From Bacteroidales bacterium (GTDB lineage: Bacteria > Bacteroidota > Bacteroidia > Bacteroidales > P3): 64,000 bases of DNA. The DNA lies in contig JAFZTV010000088.1 in assembly GCA_017618625.1 (NCBI GenBank), positions 1 to 64,000 on the forward strand. Reading direction: 5' to 3'. The position numbers and the translations under genes are program-made. Position 1 is the stretch's first letter, and each line of letters begins with the position of its first letter. The notes under the pieces were generated by a model. It worked only from the letters and a program-made list of their open reading frames with translations. It had not been told where the DNA came from and ran no database searches. Positions 50,043-57,479 of the stretch are shown here, piece by piece.

Positions 50043-51338
50043 ATGAGCAAAGTGGATGTATTGTTGGGCCTCCAATGGGGCGATGAGGGAAAAGGAAAAG
50101 TGGTCGATGTGTTGACACCGCAATATGACGTGATAGCGAGATTTCAGGGTGGTCCGAATGCGGGACACACGCTGGAGTTCAACGGCATAAAACATGTGTT
50201 GCATATCATACCCTCGGGCATATTCCATGAGTCGAAGATAAATGTTATCGGCAACGGAGTGCTTATTGAACCGCGCATCTTCGCCCAGGAGGTGCAGGCA
50301 CTGAAAGAGAAAGGTATAGACGCAACGAAGAACCTATACATATCGAAGAAAGCACACCTGATACTGCCGACACACCGTATGCTGGACGCCGCCAACGAGA
50401 AGGCCAAGGGAAACGCCAAGATTGGCTCGACCCTCAAGGGCATAGGCCCCGCCTATACCGACAAGATCGCACGTACTGGTATTAGGGTGGGCGACATTAT
50501 GGAGTTCGACTTCAGAGAACACTACGAGTTGCTGAAAGTGCAGCACCTGCAGACGGCTCACACGCTGAAATTCGACGTCGAGAGCTTCAGAATCGACAAC
50601 ATGAGCGTCGAGGAATATGAGAAGGAGTGGATGGCATCGCTTGAGGTGCTGAAACAGTTCAAGTTCGTCAACAGCGAGTACTTCATCAACAAATGCCTTG
50701 ACGAAGGCAAGAAGGTTTTGGCAGAAGGAGCGCAGGGCTCGATGCTCGACATCGACTTCGGCTCGTATCCGTTTGTTACGTCGTCGAGCACCATAACGGC
50801 AGGGGTATGCTCGGGACTTGGCGTCGCCCCGTCGAGGATTGGCCGGGTGATGGGCATAACGAAGGCATACTGTACGCGAGTGGGTGCGGGTCCGTTCCCG
50901 ACTGAGCTGTTTGACGAGACCGGCGAGAAGCTTTGCCAGCTGGGACACGAATACGGCGCCACCACAGGCCGTTCGCGCCGCTGCGGTTGGATTGACATTC
51001 CGGCTTTGAAATATGCCTGCATGCTCAACGGTGTGACCGACTTGTTCGTCACCAAGCCGGACGTGATGAACGACTTCGACGAGATAAAGATGTGCACGCA
51101 CTACGAGATAGGCGGCAAGCAGACGGATGAACTGCCGTATGAGTTCAATGCGGTGGAAATAAAGCCTGTCTATGTTGCATATTCGGGTTGGAAGCAGGAA
51201 CTGAACGGAGCGAAGAGCTACGGAGAACTGCCTGCAAGACTGCTGGAATATCTGTATGCCATTGAGAAAATCACCGGTGTGAACATCATGGCCGTTTCGA
51301 TAAGCCCAGACCGCAAAGACGTATTATTCAAACAATAA
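50043..51338 (+). CDS. purA: adenylosuccinate synthetase
   Basis: PurA joins IMP and aspartate with GTP to form adenylosuccinate in AMP synthesis. The 431-residue cytoplasmic enzyme has the N-terminal GTP/IMP loop LGLQWGDEGKGKVVDVL with catalytic Asp (residue 13-14 region), PNAGHTLEF with the catalytic His, GSTLKGIGPAYTDK, EGAQGSMLDIDFGSYPFVTSSS, and the GRSRRCGWIDI aspartate-binding loop. Length and motif order are normal. It starts 60 nt after the preceding gene. Confidence 0.97.
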   Translation: MSKVDVLLGLQWGDEGKGKVVDVLTPQYDVIARFQGGPNAGHTLEFNGIKHVLHIIPSGIFHESKINVIGNGVLIEPRIFAQEVQALKEKGIDATKNLYISKKAHLILPTHRMLDAANEKAKGNAKIGSTLKGIGPAYTDKIARTGIRVGDIMEFDFREHYELLKVQHLQTAHTLKFDVESFRIDNMSVEEYEKEWMASLEVLKQFKFVNSEYFINKCLDEGKKVLAEGAQGSMLDIDFGSYPFVTSSSTITAGVCSGLGVAPSRIGRVMGITKAYCTRVGAGPFPTELFDETGEKLCQLGHEYGATTGRSRRCGWIDIPALKYACMLNGVTDLFVTKPDVMNDFDEIKMCTHYEIGGKQTDELPYEFNAVEIKPVYVAYSGWKQELNGAKSYGELPARLLEYLYAIEKITGVNIMAVSISPDRKDVLFKQ

Positions 51339-51417
51339 AAGGAAGGTTGCGGCGTTATAAATGCAAGAAACTTTTTCGGAGAAATACTAAACGACAAACA
51401 CCAAATCAAGTAAAGAT

Positions 51418-52434
51418 ATGAAAAAACTGCTTCTGATTGTTGCCATGTGTCTGCCGATGTTCCTTTCGGCACAGACCAAGATAAAGGAAACAGACGTGCC
51501 CAAATCGGTGCTCCTCTCGCTAGAGAAGACATACGAGGCCTACAAGGTGAAGACCTGGTACCAGGCACCGGGGCAATACATAGCCGACGTCATGATAGAC
51601 GGTCAGGCGGGCCGCTGCTATTTTACCGCCAACGGAGACTGGCAGTACACCACCTTCCCGACAGAACTGAAAGAGTGCCCGACGTTGATGAACACGTATT
51701 TCGTGAACAACTACCCGGGCTATCGTGTGAAACATGTGGATTATGTCGAGGAGATGAGTGGCGACAACTACTATCGTATGATAGTGGTGCGCAAGGGTGT
51801 GGGCGCCGAGGACTGCGAGATGGTGTTCGACACCAAGGGCAAGCTCATGAAGAACAACGCCCCCGACCCCGACGAGGTGAAAGCCGACTTCTATGCACGC
51901 AACAATCCCGAGGAGAAAAGCTTGAACAAGCGTCCTGCTCCGGAAGAGGATATTGCTTCGTCGCCAAAAGAGGCTCCGTCGAACGGCATCGTGGCCGCTT
52001 TCACCAAGAAGGTGCCCCCTGCACGTATAAGCGTTGGACCTGATTGGATTAAGCGTGGTAGCGACCAGTTTGTGGCCTACTATTCGAACAACCAGAAGGT
52101 GGAGTTTGAAGCTGTTTACGATGTGAACACCGAGAAGGCCATCATGACAGGCAAGGTGCTGCCCAAGGAACGCTACACCAACGCCATCATCAAATACTTG
52201 GACGAGAAATACAAGAACGAGAAGTATAAGGTCGAAAAGATGGTTGTATACGAGTATGACTCGAAATATCGTGACGACGCCACCGGCAAGAAACCCAAGC
52301 CCTATACATACGTTGTAGTGAGCCAGAAGGTGAAGGGGCAGAAGAAACCCAAATACACCCGTATGGAGTTCGACAACTCGGCCAAGTTCATGGGCCTGCT
52401 CGCCGCACCGCTGGATGAGAGAGACCTTCAGTAG
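51418..52434 (+). CDS. secreted protein with PepSY-like (DUF2874) domains
   Basis: A 338-residue periplasmic or surface protein with signal peptide MKKLLLIVAMCLPMFLSAQ. Residues about 25-150 resemble the Bacteroidetes PepSY-like pair: VPKSVLLSLEKTYEAYKVKTWYQAPGQY, VDYVEEMSGDNYYRMIV, then VFDTKGKLMKNN. A Pro/Glu linker (about 165-195) leads to a second similar region with YTNAIIKYLDEKYKNEKYKVEKMVVYEYDSKY. Such domains are often described as putative beta-lactamase-inhibitor-like; the biochemical role is not established. It is followed after 22 nt by another secreted protein. Confidence 0.8.
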   Translation: MKKLLLIVAMCLPMFLSAQTKIKETDVPKSVLLSLEKTYEAYKVKTWYQAPGQYIADVMIDGQAGRCYFTANGDWQYTTFPTELKECPTLMNTYFVNNYPGYRVKHVDYVEEMSGDNYYRMIVVRKGVGAEDCEMVFDTKGKLMKNNAPDPDEVKADFYARNNPEEKSLNKRPAPEEDIASSPKEAPSNGIVAAFTKKVPPARISVGPDWIKRGSDQFVAYYSNNQKVEFEAVYDVNTEKAIMTGKVLPKERYTNAIIKYLDEKYKNEKYKVEKMVVYEYDSKYRDDATGKKPKPYTYVVVSQKVKGQKKPKYTRMEFDNSAKFMGLLAAPLDERDLQ

Positions 52435-52456
52435 TTATCAATAGTTCTGGCGGGCT

Positions 52457-53089
52457 ATGAAAAGACATCTTATATTATTGGCTGCGCTTGTTGCGCCGAT
52501 AATGCTCTGCAACGCGCAGAAAGCGGACAACAACGCGTCGGCATTGACGGAGGCACAGGCTTCGCAGGTGGCCAAGATACTGCTTCAGCACAATGTGATG
52601 ATGGAGTACTGCGGGTGCTGCGAGGTTGCCGCCAAGAGTTGTGTGCAGATATTGAAGGTCACCCACGATTCGGTGAGCGTCACAGTGAACGGGGTGAATC
52701 TGGAAAACGGAGAGAAATACGTTAAGAAGATTGACGTGGCCGAGGCGTGGGTGCCGCAGCTGACGTCTGGTGCTATCAGCAAGATGCAGTGCGTCGGACA
52801 GCTGGCGAAAATCAACTGCGACCCGTGCACCAATCCGTCGGTGCCCAGTGGCGAAGTCGGAAAGAAGATGTTGGCTTTGGAATTGGACGGCTTGATGGAA
52901 GCGTCAGGCTCCAAGGCGACCAAGGATGGCCGGTATGATGTCAAGATTCCTAACCGCGACCTTGACGCTGCAAAGAAAATCCGTGCGTTGAAAGGAGACA
53001 ATCTCAGCAAACCGTTGAAGAAGGAAGTTCAGAAGCTGACGCGTGACGGCGCGCCGGTGAAGCGGATTCCGAAAAATGCGGAGAACTAA
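52457..53089 (+). CDS. secreted cysteine-containing protein, function unknown
   Basis: A 210-residue protein with signal peptide MKRHLILLAALVAPIMLCNAQ. The mature part has a cysteine cluster MEYCGCCEVAAKSCVQ (about 50-62) and further Cys in KMQCVGQLAKINCDPCTNP, which could form disulfides. The C-terminal third is basic. I do not recognise the family. It follows the PepSY-like gene by 22 nt and ends at a strong terminator. Confidence 0.75.
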   Translation: MKRHLILLAALVAPIMLCNAQKADNNASALTEAQASQVAKILLQHNVMMEYCGCCEVAAKSCVQILKVTHDSVSVTVNGVNLENGEKYVKKIDVAEAWVPQLTSGAISKMQCVGQLAKINCDPCTNPSVPSGEVGKKMLALELDGLMEASGSKATKDGRYDVKIPNRDLDAAKKIRALKGDNLSKPLKKEVQKLTRDGAPVKRIPKNAEN

Positions 53090-53097
53090 AAAATAAG

Positions 53098-53128
53098 AGA
53101 GGGCCATGCATCGCGTGGCCCTCTCTCG
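53098..53128 (+). terminator. intrinsic terminator / strong hairpin
   Basis: GAGAGGGCCATGC pairs with GCGTGGCCCTCTC (one wobble) with a short loop; it separates the plus-strand operon from the convergent lipoprotein gene. The T run is weak on both strands. Confidence 0.75.
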
Positions 53129-53149
53129 TTATGGAACAGTTCCGGAAAA

Positions 53150-54043
53150 TCAATCTAACAGGTGCGTGGGGGTGACCAGTCGGACAGCCAGGCCGAAGTG
53201 GCGTTTGCTGAAATTGTTCGGGTTTACTGCCGATTTTCCGAAGAAAAGTATGTTGCAGTTGGGGGCGCTCAGAGAAGTTGACGACCAGTAAAAGCCGCAT
53301 CCGTCGTCGCCCTGGAACTTTGTGAACACGGTGTATTCCTCGCGGTATCCTGCAGCGGGAAGGAATACGGCGCCTGCCGATTGCATCTTGCTCCATTTTG
53401 CGCCCGTGTAGCGGTTTGTCTTATAGCCGTTCTCGAAGCCGGGAGTGAACTCCATGCCGTCGGGCAGCGTCCATCCTTCGGGCAGCAGCACAAGGCCTTG
53501 GACGTTGTCGATTTTAGCGAGGCCGTATTTTTGGCTCGCGCCTTGACGCTGGTTGAGCAGATAGGTCCACTCGTCTTTGGTGAGGGTGCGCCAGCGGCCA
53601 GGTGTGTTTCCGCCGTTCTCGATGGGGTTATACTGACCCCAGTCGGCGTTGGCGTAGATGCCGGTGAGGTTGGCGGATGTGTCGCCGCCAGGCATATAGT
53701 TTGTCGACAGTGTCGAGGTTGAGTAGGGCATATAAGCTTCGGCTCCGCTGCCCCATCCGCTGGTGCCCCATCCGAAGAGGTCAATCCATCCCGTATAGCT
53801 TGACGAGATGTTCTCGTTGTCGCGTCCGAGGGTCTCTTTCTGGCTTTCGGCAAAACGCCAGGTTGCCGACGAGGGCTGGTACTGCAGGTTGCCCCTTGAG
53901 AAGGCCACCCATGTCGAGTCGCTCACCGCAAAGACTCCGCAGAGGCTACCGTCGTCGTTTAGGCCGGCTGAGGTGTCTTCCTTGCAGGCGCTGAAGAGGG
54001 CTAGCAACACGGCGGCGAAAGTAAGTAGTCGTAATGTTTTCAT
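53150..54043 (-). CDS. lipoprotein with FISUMP-like/formylglycine-enzyme-fold domain
   Basis: A 297-residue lipoprotein (MKTLRLLTFAAVLLALFSAC). The mature sequence follows a pattern common in Bacteroidales surface lipoproteins: VAFSRGNLQYQPSSATWRFAESQ, DLFGWGTSGWGSG, RTLTKDEWTYLLNQR, GLVLLPEGWTLPDG, VFLPAAGYRE, and the closing FYWSSTSLSAPNC ... GLAVRLV. The RWxTLTxDEW and VRLV elements recall the C-type-lectin-like fold of FGE-sulfatase/FISUMP proteins. The role is unknown; surface location is likely. It is upstream of nothing on its strand and 12 nt below the thioesterase gene. Confidence 0.78.
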   Translation of the reverse strand: MKTLRLLTFAAVLLALFSACKEDTSAGLNDDGSLCGVFAVSDSTWVAFSRGNLQYQPSSATWRFAESQKETLGRDNENISSSYTGWIDLFGWGTSGWGSGAEAYMPYSTSTLSTNYMPGGDTSANLTGIYANADWGQYNPIENGGNTPGRWRTLTKDEWTYLLNQRQGASQKYGLAKIDNVQGLVLLPEGWTLPDGMEFTPGFENGYKTNRYTGAKWSKMQSAGAVFLPAAGYREEYTVFTKFQGDDGCGFYWSSTSLSAPNCNILFFGKSAVNPNNFSKRHFGLAVRLVTPTHLLD

Positions 54044-54055
54044 AGCTTTTGTGTT

Positions 54056-54445
54056 TTATTGGTTAAGAAGAATTTCTTTCAGGTTTTCAGGTATGGCGGC
54101 GCTGCTGTGGGTCGAGCGGCAGTAGCCGGCCATCACTGTGCGGCATACGGCACAATCCACTCCGCTTTCCTGGTTTATGATGTGCTGCTCGACGGCTATG
54201 CTTTTGTTGCCGATGCGTTTCACGGCGGTTGTTACGGCAATCTTGTCGTGATAGCGTATCTGGGATGTGAAATCGACTTCGAAGTGTACTATCATGACCG
54301 TGAAGTCGCCCTGCTCGGGCGGTATTCCTGCGGCGGTGAAGAAGGCAGACTTGCCAAGGTCGAAGTACTCCATTATTACGGTGTTGTTGACGTGTCCCAT
54401 CTGGTCAACATCGTTGAAGCGTATTTGAATAGGTAGTGTGTGCAT
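54056..54445 (-). CDS. acyl-CoA thioesterase, hotdog fold (YbgC/4HBT type)
   Basis: A 129-residue cytoplasmic protein with the family signature IRFNDVDQMGHVNNTVIMEYFDLGK: the Asp and the HVNN element are the active-site region of 4-hydroxybenzoyl-CoA-type thioesterases. The FTVMIVHFEVDFTSQIRYHDKIAVTT strand-helix pattern follows. The length is typical. The acyl substrate cannot be inferred. Its promoter region lies in a heptamer-repeat gap below yqeY. Confidence 0.88.
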   Translation of the reverse strand: MHTLPIQIRFNDVDQMGHVNNTVIMEYFDLGKSAFFTAAGIPPEQGDFTVMIVHFEVDFTSQIRYHDKIAVTTAVKRIGNKSIAVEQHIINQESGVDCAVCRTVMAGYCRSTHSSAAIPENLKEILLNQ

Positions 54446-54515
54446 TGTGATTAGTGATTAGTGATTAGTGATTAGTGATTAGACAAATGTATTTGCTAAC
54501 TGCTGACCGCTAAAC

Positions 54516-54953
54516 TTATCCCAGTATCCCTTTCACTATCTCGGCGACCACCTTGTTGTCGGCGGTGCCTGCAAATTTCTTGGAGGCGGCACCCATCACT
54601 TTGCCCATGTCTTTTGCGCTTGTGGCTCCGACTTCGCTGATTATGGCTTTGACGGCCGACACAATCTCGTCTTTGGACATCTGTTTGGGCAGGTAGCGCT
54701 CGATTATCGAGGCCTGGAAGAGTTCGGCTTCGGCCAGGTCGCTGCGGTTTTGCTGGTTGAATATCTCGGCCGATTCCTTGCGTTGCTTTACCAGCTTCTG
54801 AAGGGTCGCAAGTTCTGCGGCTTCGTTCACTTCGCCTTTTCCGGTCTTGAGCAGGAGTATGGCGGCCTTGATGGCGCGAAGTGACTCCAATACATCTTTC
54901 TCTTTGTTGAGCATTGCCTGTTTGATGTCGGCGTTGATTTTCTCTTCTAACAT
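54516..54953 (-). CDS. yqeY: GatB/YqeY-domain protein
   Basis: A 145-residue helical protein of the YqeY family, related to the tail domain of GatB that contacts tRNA in the Glu/Asp-tRNA amidotransferase. Signatures are EKINADIKQAMLNKEKDVLESLRAIKAAILL at the start, LQKLVKQRKESAEIF, and the C-terminal MGKVMGAASKKFAGTADNKVVAEIVK. The standalone function is not settled. It follows tRNA-Phe on the same strand with a terminator between. Confidence 0.9.
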   Translation of the reverse strand: MLEEKINADIKQAMLNKEKDVLESLRAIKAAILLLKTGKGEVNEAAELATLQKLVKQRKESAEIFNQQNRSDLAEAELFQASIIERYLPKQMSKDEIVSAVKAIISEVGATSAKDMGKVMGAASKKFAGTADNKVVAEIVKGILG

Positions 54954-54978
54954 GGTGTGTAAGCTTTATTTGTTAACA

Positions 54979-55012
54979 AAAAAGGGAAGCACACGTTTCG
55001 TACTTCCCTTCT
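54979..55012 (-). terminator. terminator of tRNA-Phe
   Basis: On the minus strand AAGGGAAG pairs with CTTCCCTT around a 13-nt loop and is followed by TTTTTTG, just below the tRNA 3' end. Confidence 0.85.
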
Positions 55013-55014
55013 TG

Positions 55015-55087
55015 TGGCATCGACTGGAGTTGAACCAGTGACACACGGATTTTCAGTCCGCTGCTCTACCAACTGAGCTACGACGCC
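55015..55087 (-). tRNA. tRNA-Phe (GAA)
   Basis: A 73-nt class I tRNA: acceptor GGCGTCG/CGATGCC, D-arm AGCTCAGTTGGTAGAGC, anticodon stem around CTGAAAA (anticodon GAA), and T-arm CTGGTTCAACTCCAG. CCA is not encoded. A minus-strand TATTTTTG box lies near 55125-55135. Confidence 0.95.
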
Positions 55088-55318
55088 ATCGAACATCTTT
55101 CGAATTTTCTTCGGCTGAATTCGGGTGCAAAAATACTACTTTTATTCATACTGACAAAATAAATTTTATTTTATTGTTGTAAGTTGTTTTTATAGTGTGT
55201 ATTATGTGTTGTATATCACTGTGTGCGGCTAATCAATGATAGTGGTGTTATTCATTTTATTCCGCAATTTTCTGGTAAAAATATGTGACGCAACAGGGAA
55301 AACCTGCGTATAAAGTTG

Positions 55319-55326
55319 TATTTTTG
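55319..55326 (+). promoter_or_regulatory. -7 box of the DUF4476 gene
   Basis: TATTTTTG followed by CAATG, 42 nt before the ATG at 55369; an AAACACATAAACATATAG leader lies between. The preceding gap (55088-55318) is AT-rich with no gene. Confidence 0.7.
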
Positions 55327-55368
55327 CAATGTCAAACAAAACAAGTAAACACATAAACATATAGTATC

Positions 55369-56232
55369 ATGAGAAATATATTGACACTGGCGGCATTGAT
55401 GCTGTTTTCGACACTTCTGATGGCACAACCTGGCGGCAACCGTCACGGCAACCCTCCGCGCCCAGCGGCCAATCAGCAGGTATCGCTCAAAGTGAGGGCA
55501 TACCTCAACGAGAAGTTCATAGTCACCGTTGACGGTCAACGTCAGGAGGGTTATGCTACGCGCTCCTACACCTTTTCGAATCTGCGTCCCGGACGCCATG
55601 ACCTCACGGTCGAGTTGACGTCGCCGGCACGTGCCACACACCGCGCCACCATCAACCTACAGTCGCAGGACGAAGAGTATGTTGTGCAATGGAAAGCCTC
55701 TCGCGGAGGCACCGAGCTTGTGGTCGAGCCGCTCGATGTGTTCCTCTACGGACAGGGAAACACGGGTCGTATCCACACTTCACAGCCGCCGTCGAGCATC
55801 AACACCCCCAATCGCACGGGCTCCTATCGCGACGGCTATCAGGACGGCTACCGCGACGGATGGCGCGATGCCATAAACAGCATGATGATGCCTCCGGCCG
55901 ATTTCGTTGACCCCTACGCTGTCGCCGTCGAGGAGATACCTGTGGCCACTCCTGAAGATGTTGCCCGCATGGTCAGCCAGTTGAAGTCGGAGTCCTTTGA
56001 CGACAACCGCTCCGAGCTTGCGCAAGCCATGGTCGTATCGAAGATGCTCACCACCGCCGACATCAAACGTCTTATGGCAACCTTTACCTTCGAGGACAAC
56101 AAGCTCGACTTTGCGAAGTTCGCCTACACCTATGTCGCCGACCCGCAGAACTACTTCCAGCTGGCGTCGGGCTTCACTTTCTCCTCAAACAAAACCGAGC
56201 TGCTCAACTATATTAAGAAAAACCCGAGATAG
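55369..56232 (+). CDS. secreted protein with DUF4476 domain
   Basis: A 287-residue secreted protein with signal peptide MRNILTLAALMLFSTLLMAQ. Residues about 40-115 form a beta domain (VSLKVRAYLNEKFIVTVDGQ ... TFSNLRPGRHDLTVEL) like PEGA-type surface modules. A YRDGYQDGYRDGWRDA Tyr/Asp/Gly repeat follows near 160. The C-terminal ~90 residues match the DUF4476 pattern (MVSQLKSESFDDNRSELAQAMVVSKMLTTADIKRLMATFTFEDNKLDFAKFAYTYVAD), a helical repeat seen in many Bacteroidetes envelope proteins. Role unknown. Confidence 0.85.
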   Translation: MRNILTLAALMLFSTLLMAQPGGNRHGNPPRPAANQQVSLKVRAYLNEKFIVTVDGQRQEGYATRSYTFSNLRPGRHDLTVELTSPARATHRATINLQSQDEEYVVQWKASRGGTELVVEPLDVFLYGQGNTGRIHTSQPPSSINTPNRTGSYRDGYQDGYRDGWRDAINSMMMPPADFVDPYAVAVEEIPVATPEDVARMVSQLKSESFDDNRSELAQAMVVSKMLTTADIKRLMATFTFEDNKLDFAKFAYTYVADPQNYFQLASGFTFSSNKTELLNYIKKNPR

Positions 56233-56252
56233 TCGGCCCTTGATTGAACGCA

Positions 56253-56288
56253 AAACGCTGGACAGACACATCGCTGCCCAGCGTTTTT
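56253..56288 (+). terminator. intrinsic terminator
   Basis: AACGCTGG pairs with CCCAGCGTT-type sequence across a 15-nt loop and is followed by eight T residues, ending the DUF4476 transcript before the convergent btuG gene. Confidence 0.85.
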
Positions 56289-56306
56289 TTTGTGCGCGGT
56301 TGCGGC

Positions 56307-57374
56307 TTACAGCTCCACAATCTTCGAGGGTAGGGGGCCTGCTTCGAGTTTCCACTTCAAGCTGCCCGACTGTGTGAAGCAGTATATGTCGCCGTTGGCT
56401 CCGTATTGTGCGCCGGCGATGAATATCTCTCCCGTGTTGGGGCTTACGTTGATGGCGTAGGGATAGTACTGGGCGCTGTAGATGGAGATCTCCGACACCG
56501 TTACGGTGCTTTCCTGCAGCGTAGTGCCGTCGATTACTCGAATCTGTCCGTTCCACGCCTGGCCGAAGTTGTGGGCATAGTAGTAAATCTTGCCACCATA
56601 GGTGTCCATGTTCGAGATGGCCGAGTTTATGCGGCGTATGCTCAGGTCGCCTAGGTCAACTATGGCCACACCGCCCTGAACCTCCTCGTAGTCGCCCGTG
56701 TAGGATATCACTACATGGTTGTTGTCCAGAAGCTTTATTTTCTGCGGGTTCACTCCGACGGTAATCTTCTGTGTCTCGTTGAACGACGCTATGCTCACAA
56801 TCGACATGGTGGAGTCGTAGATGGGGTTGCCCGACGCATCCTGCATCCAACAATTGACCACATAGATGTTGCCGCCTGCGATGCAGAGCCCTTCCGGACG
56901 GAGGCCGCTCAGCTGGCATGTGGCCTCAATCTGTAGCGTGGCGGTGTCGATGCGCACCACGCTCTCGGGCGTGTAGCAGCTCACATACACCTTCCCGCCG
57001 TCGCAGGCGATGTATCGCGGCCCTCGGCTGCCCATGTTTATCTGTGTCGACTTGCCGCTCGTGCGGTCAATTGCCTCGATGGTGTTCGACCCCCACACGG
57101 CCACATATATCTTGCCGCCGTAAACCACCGCATCCTGCGCCACATCGCCCAATCCGCGTCCGTTGAGTTTCGCGAAGGCGCTGTTGGTGATGCTCATGTC
57201 GCTGAAGTCAATCACGCTCAGCTCGGCTTCGTTGTTGCCCCAGCCGCCTTCGTTCAGGACGATGGCTCCGCGCTCGGGCATATTGGCATCTTCCGCTTCG
57301 TTAGGCTTCTTGCAGCCGGCAAACAGCAAGGCGATTCCAACAACAGTTGTCAAGTATAATCCGATATGTCTCAT
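56307..57374 (-). CDS. btuG: BtuG-like beta-propeller surface lipoprotein (cobalamin capture)
   Basis: A 355-residue lipoprotein (MRHIGLYLTTVVGIALLFAGC) built of YncE/NHL-like beta-propeller blades: repeated patterns GGKIYVAVWGSNTIEAID, GGKVYVSCYTPESVVRID, GGNIYVVNCW, DTYGGKIYYYAHN, and a final GEIFIAGAQYGANGDIYCF. In Bacteroides the BtuG propeller sits on the cell surface, binds B12 very tightly and passes it to the partner BtuB barrel. Here it lies 105 nt below a BtuB-like receptor and behind a cobalamin riboswitch, which strongly supports the same role. The gap holds heptamer repeats. Confidence 0.88.
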   Translation of the reverse strand: MRHIGLYLTTVVGIALLFAGCKKPNEAEDANMPERGAIVLNEGGWGNNEAELSVIDFSDMSITNSAFAKLNGRGLGDVAQDAVVYGGKIYVAVWGSNTIEAIDRTSGKSTQINMGSRGPRYIACDGGKVYVSCYTPESVVRIDTATLQIEATCQLSGLRPEGLCIAGGNIYVVNCWMQDASGNPIYDSTMSIVSIASFNETQKITVGVNPQKIKLLDNNHVVISYTGDYEEVQGGVAIVDLGDLSIRRINSAISNMDTYGGKIYYYAHNFGQAWNGQIRVIDGTTLQESTVTVSEISIYSAQYYPYAINVSPNTGEIFIAGAQYGANGDIYCFTQSGSLKWKLEAGPLPSKIVEL

Positions 57375-57479
57375 TGTATGGTAGTTTTAAGTTTCAAGTT
57401 TTAAGTTCAGCTCACAAGTCACACATATCTATTGTCAATTCACTATTCACTAATCACAATTCACCAATCACTAACTTCC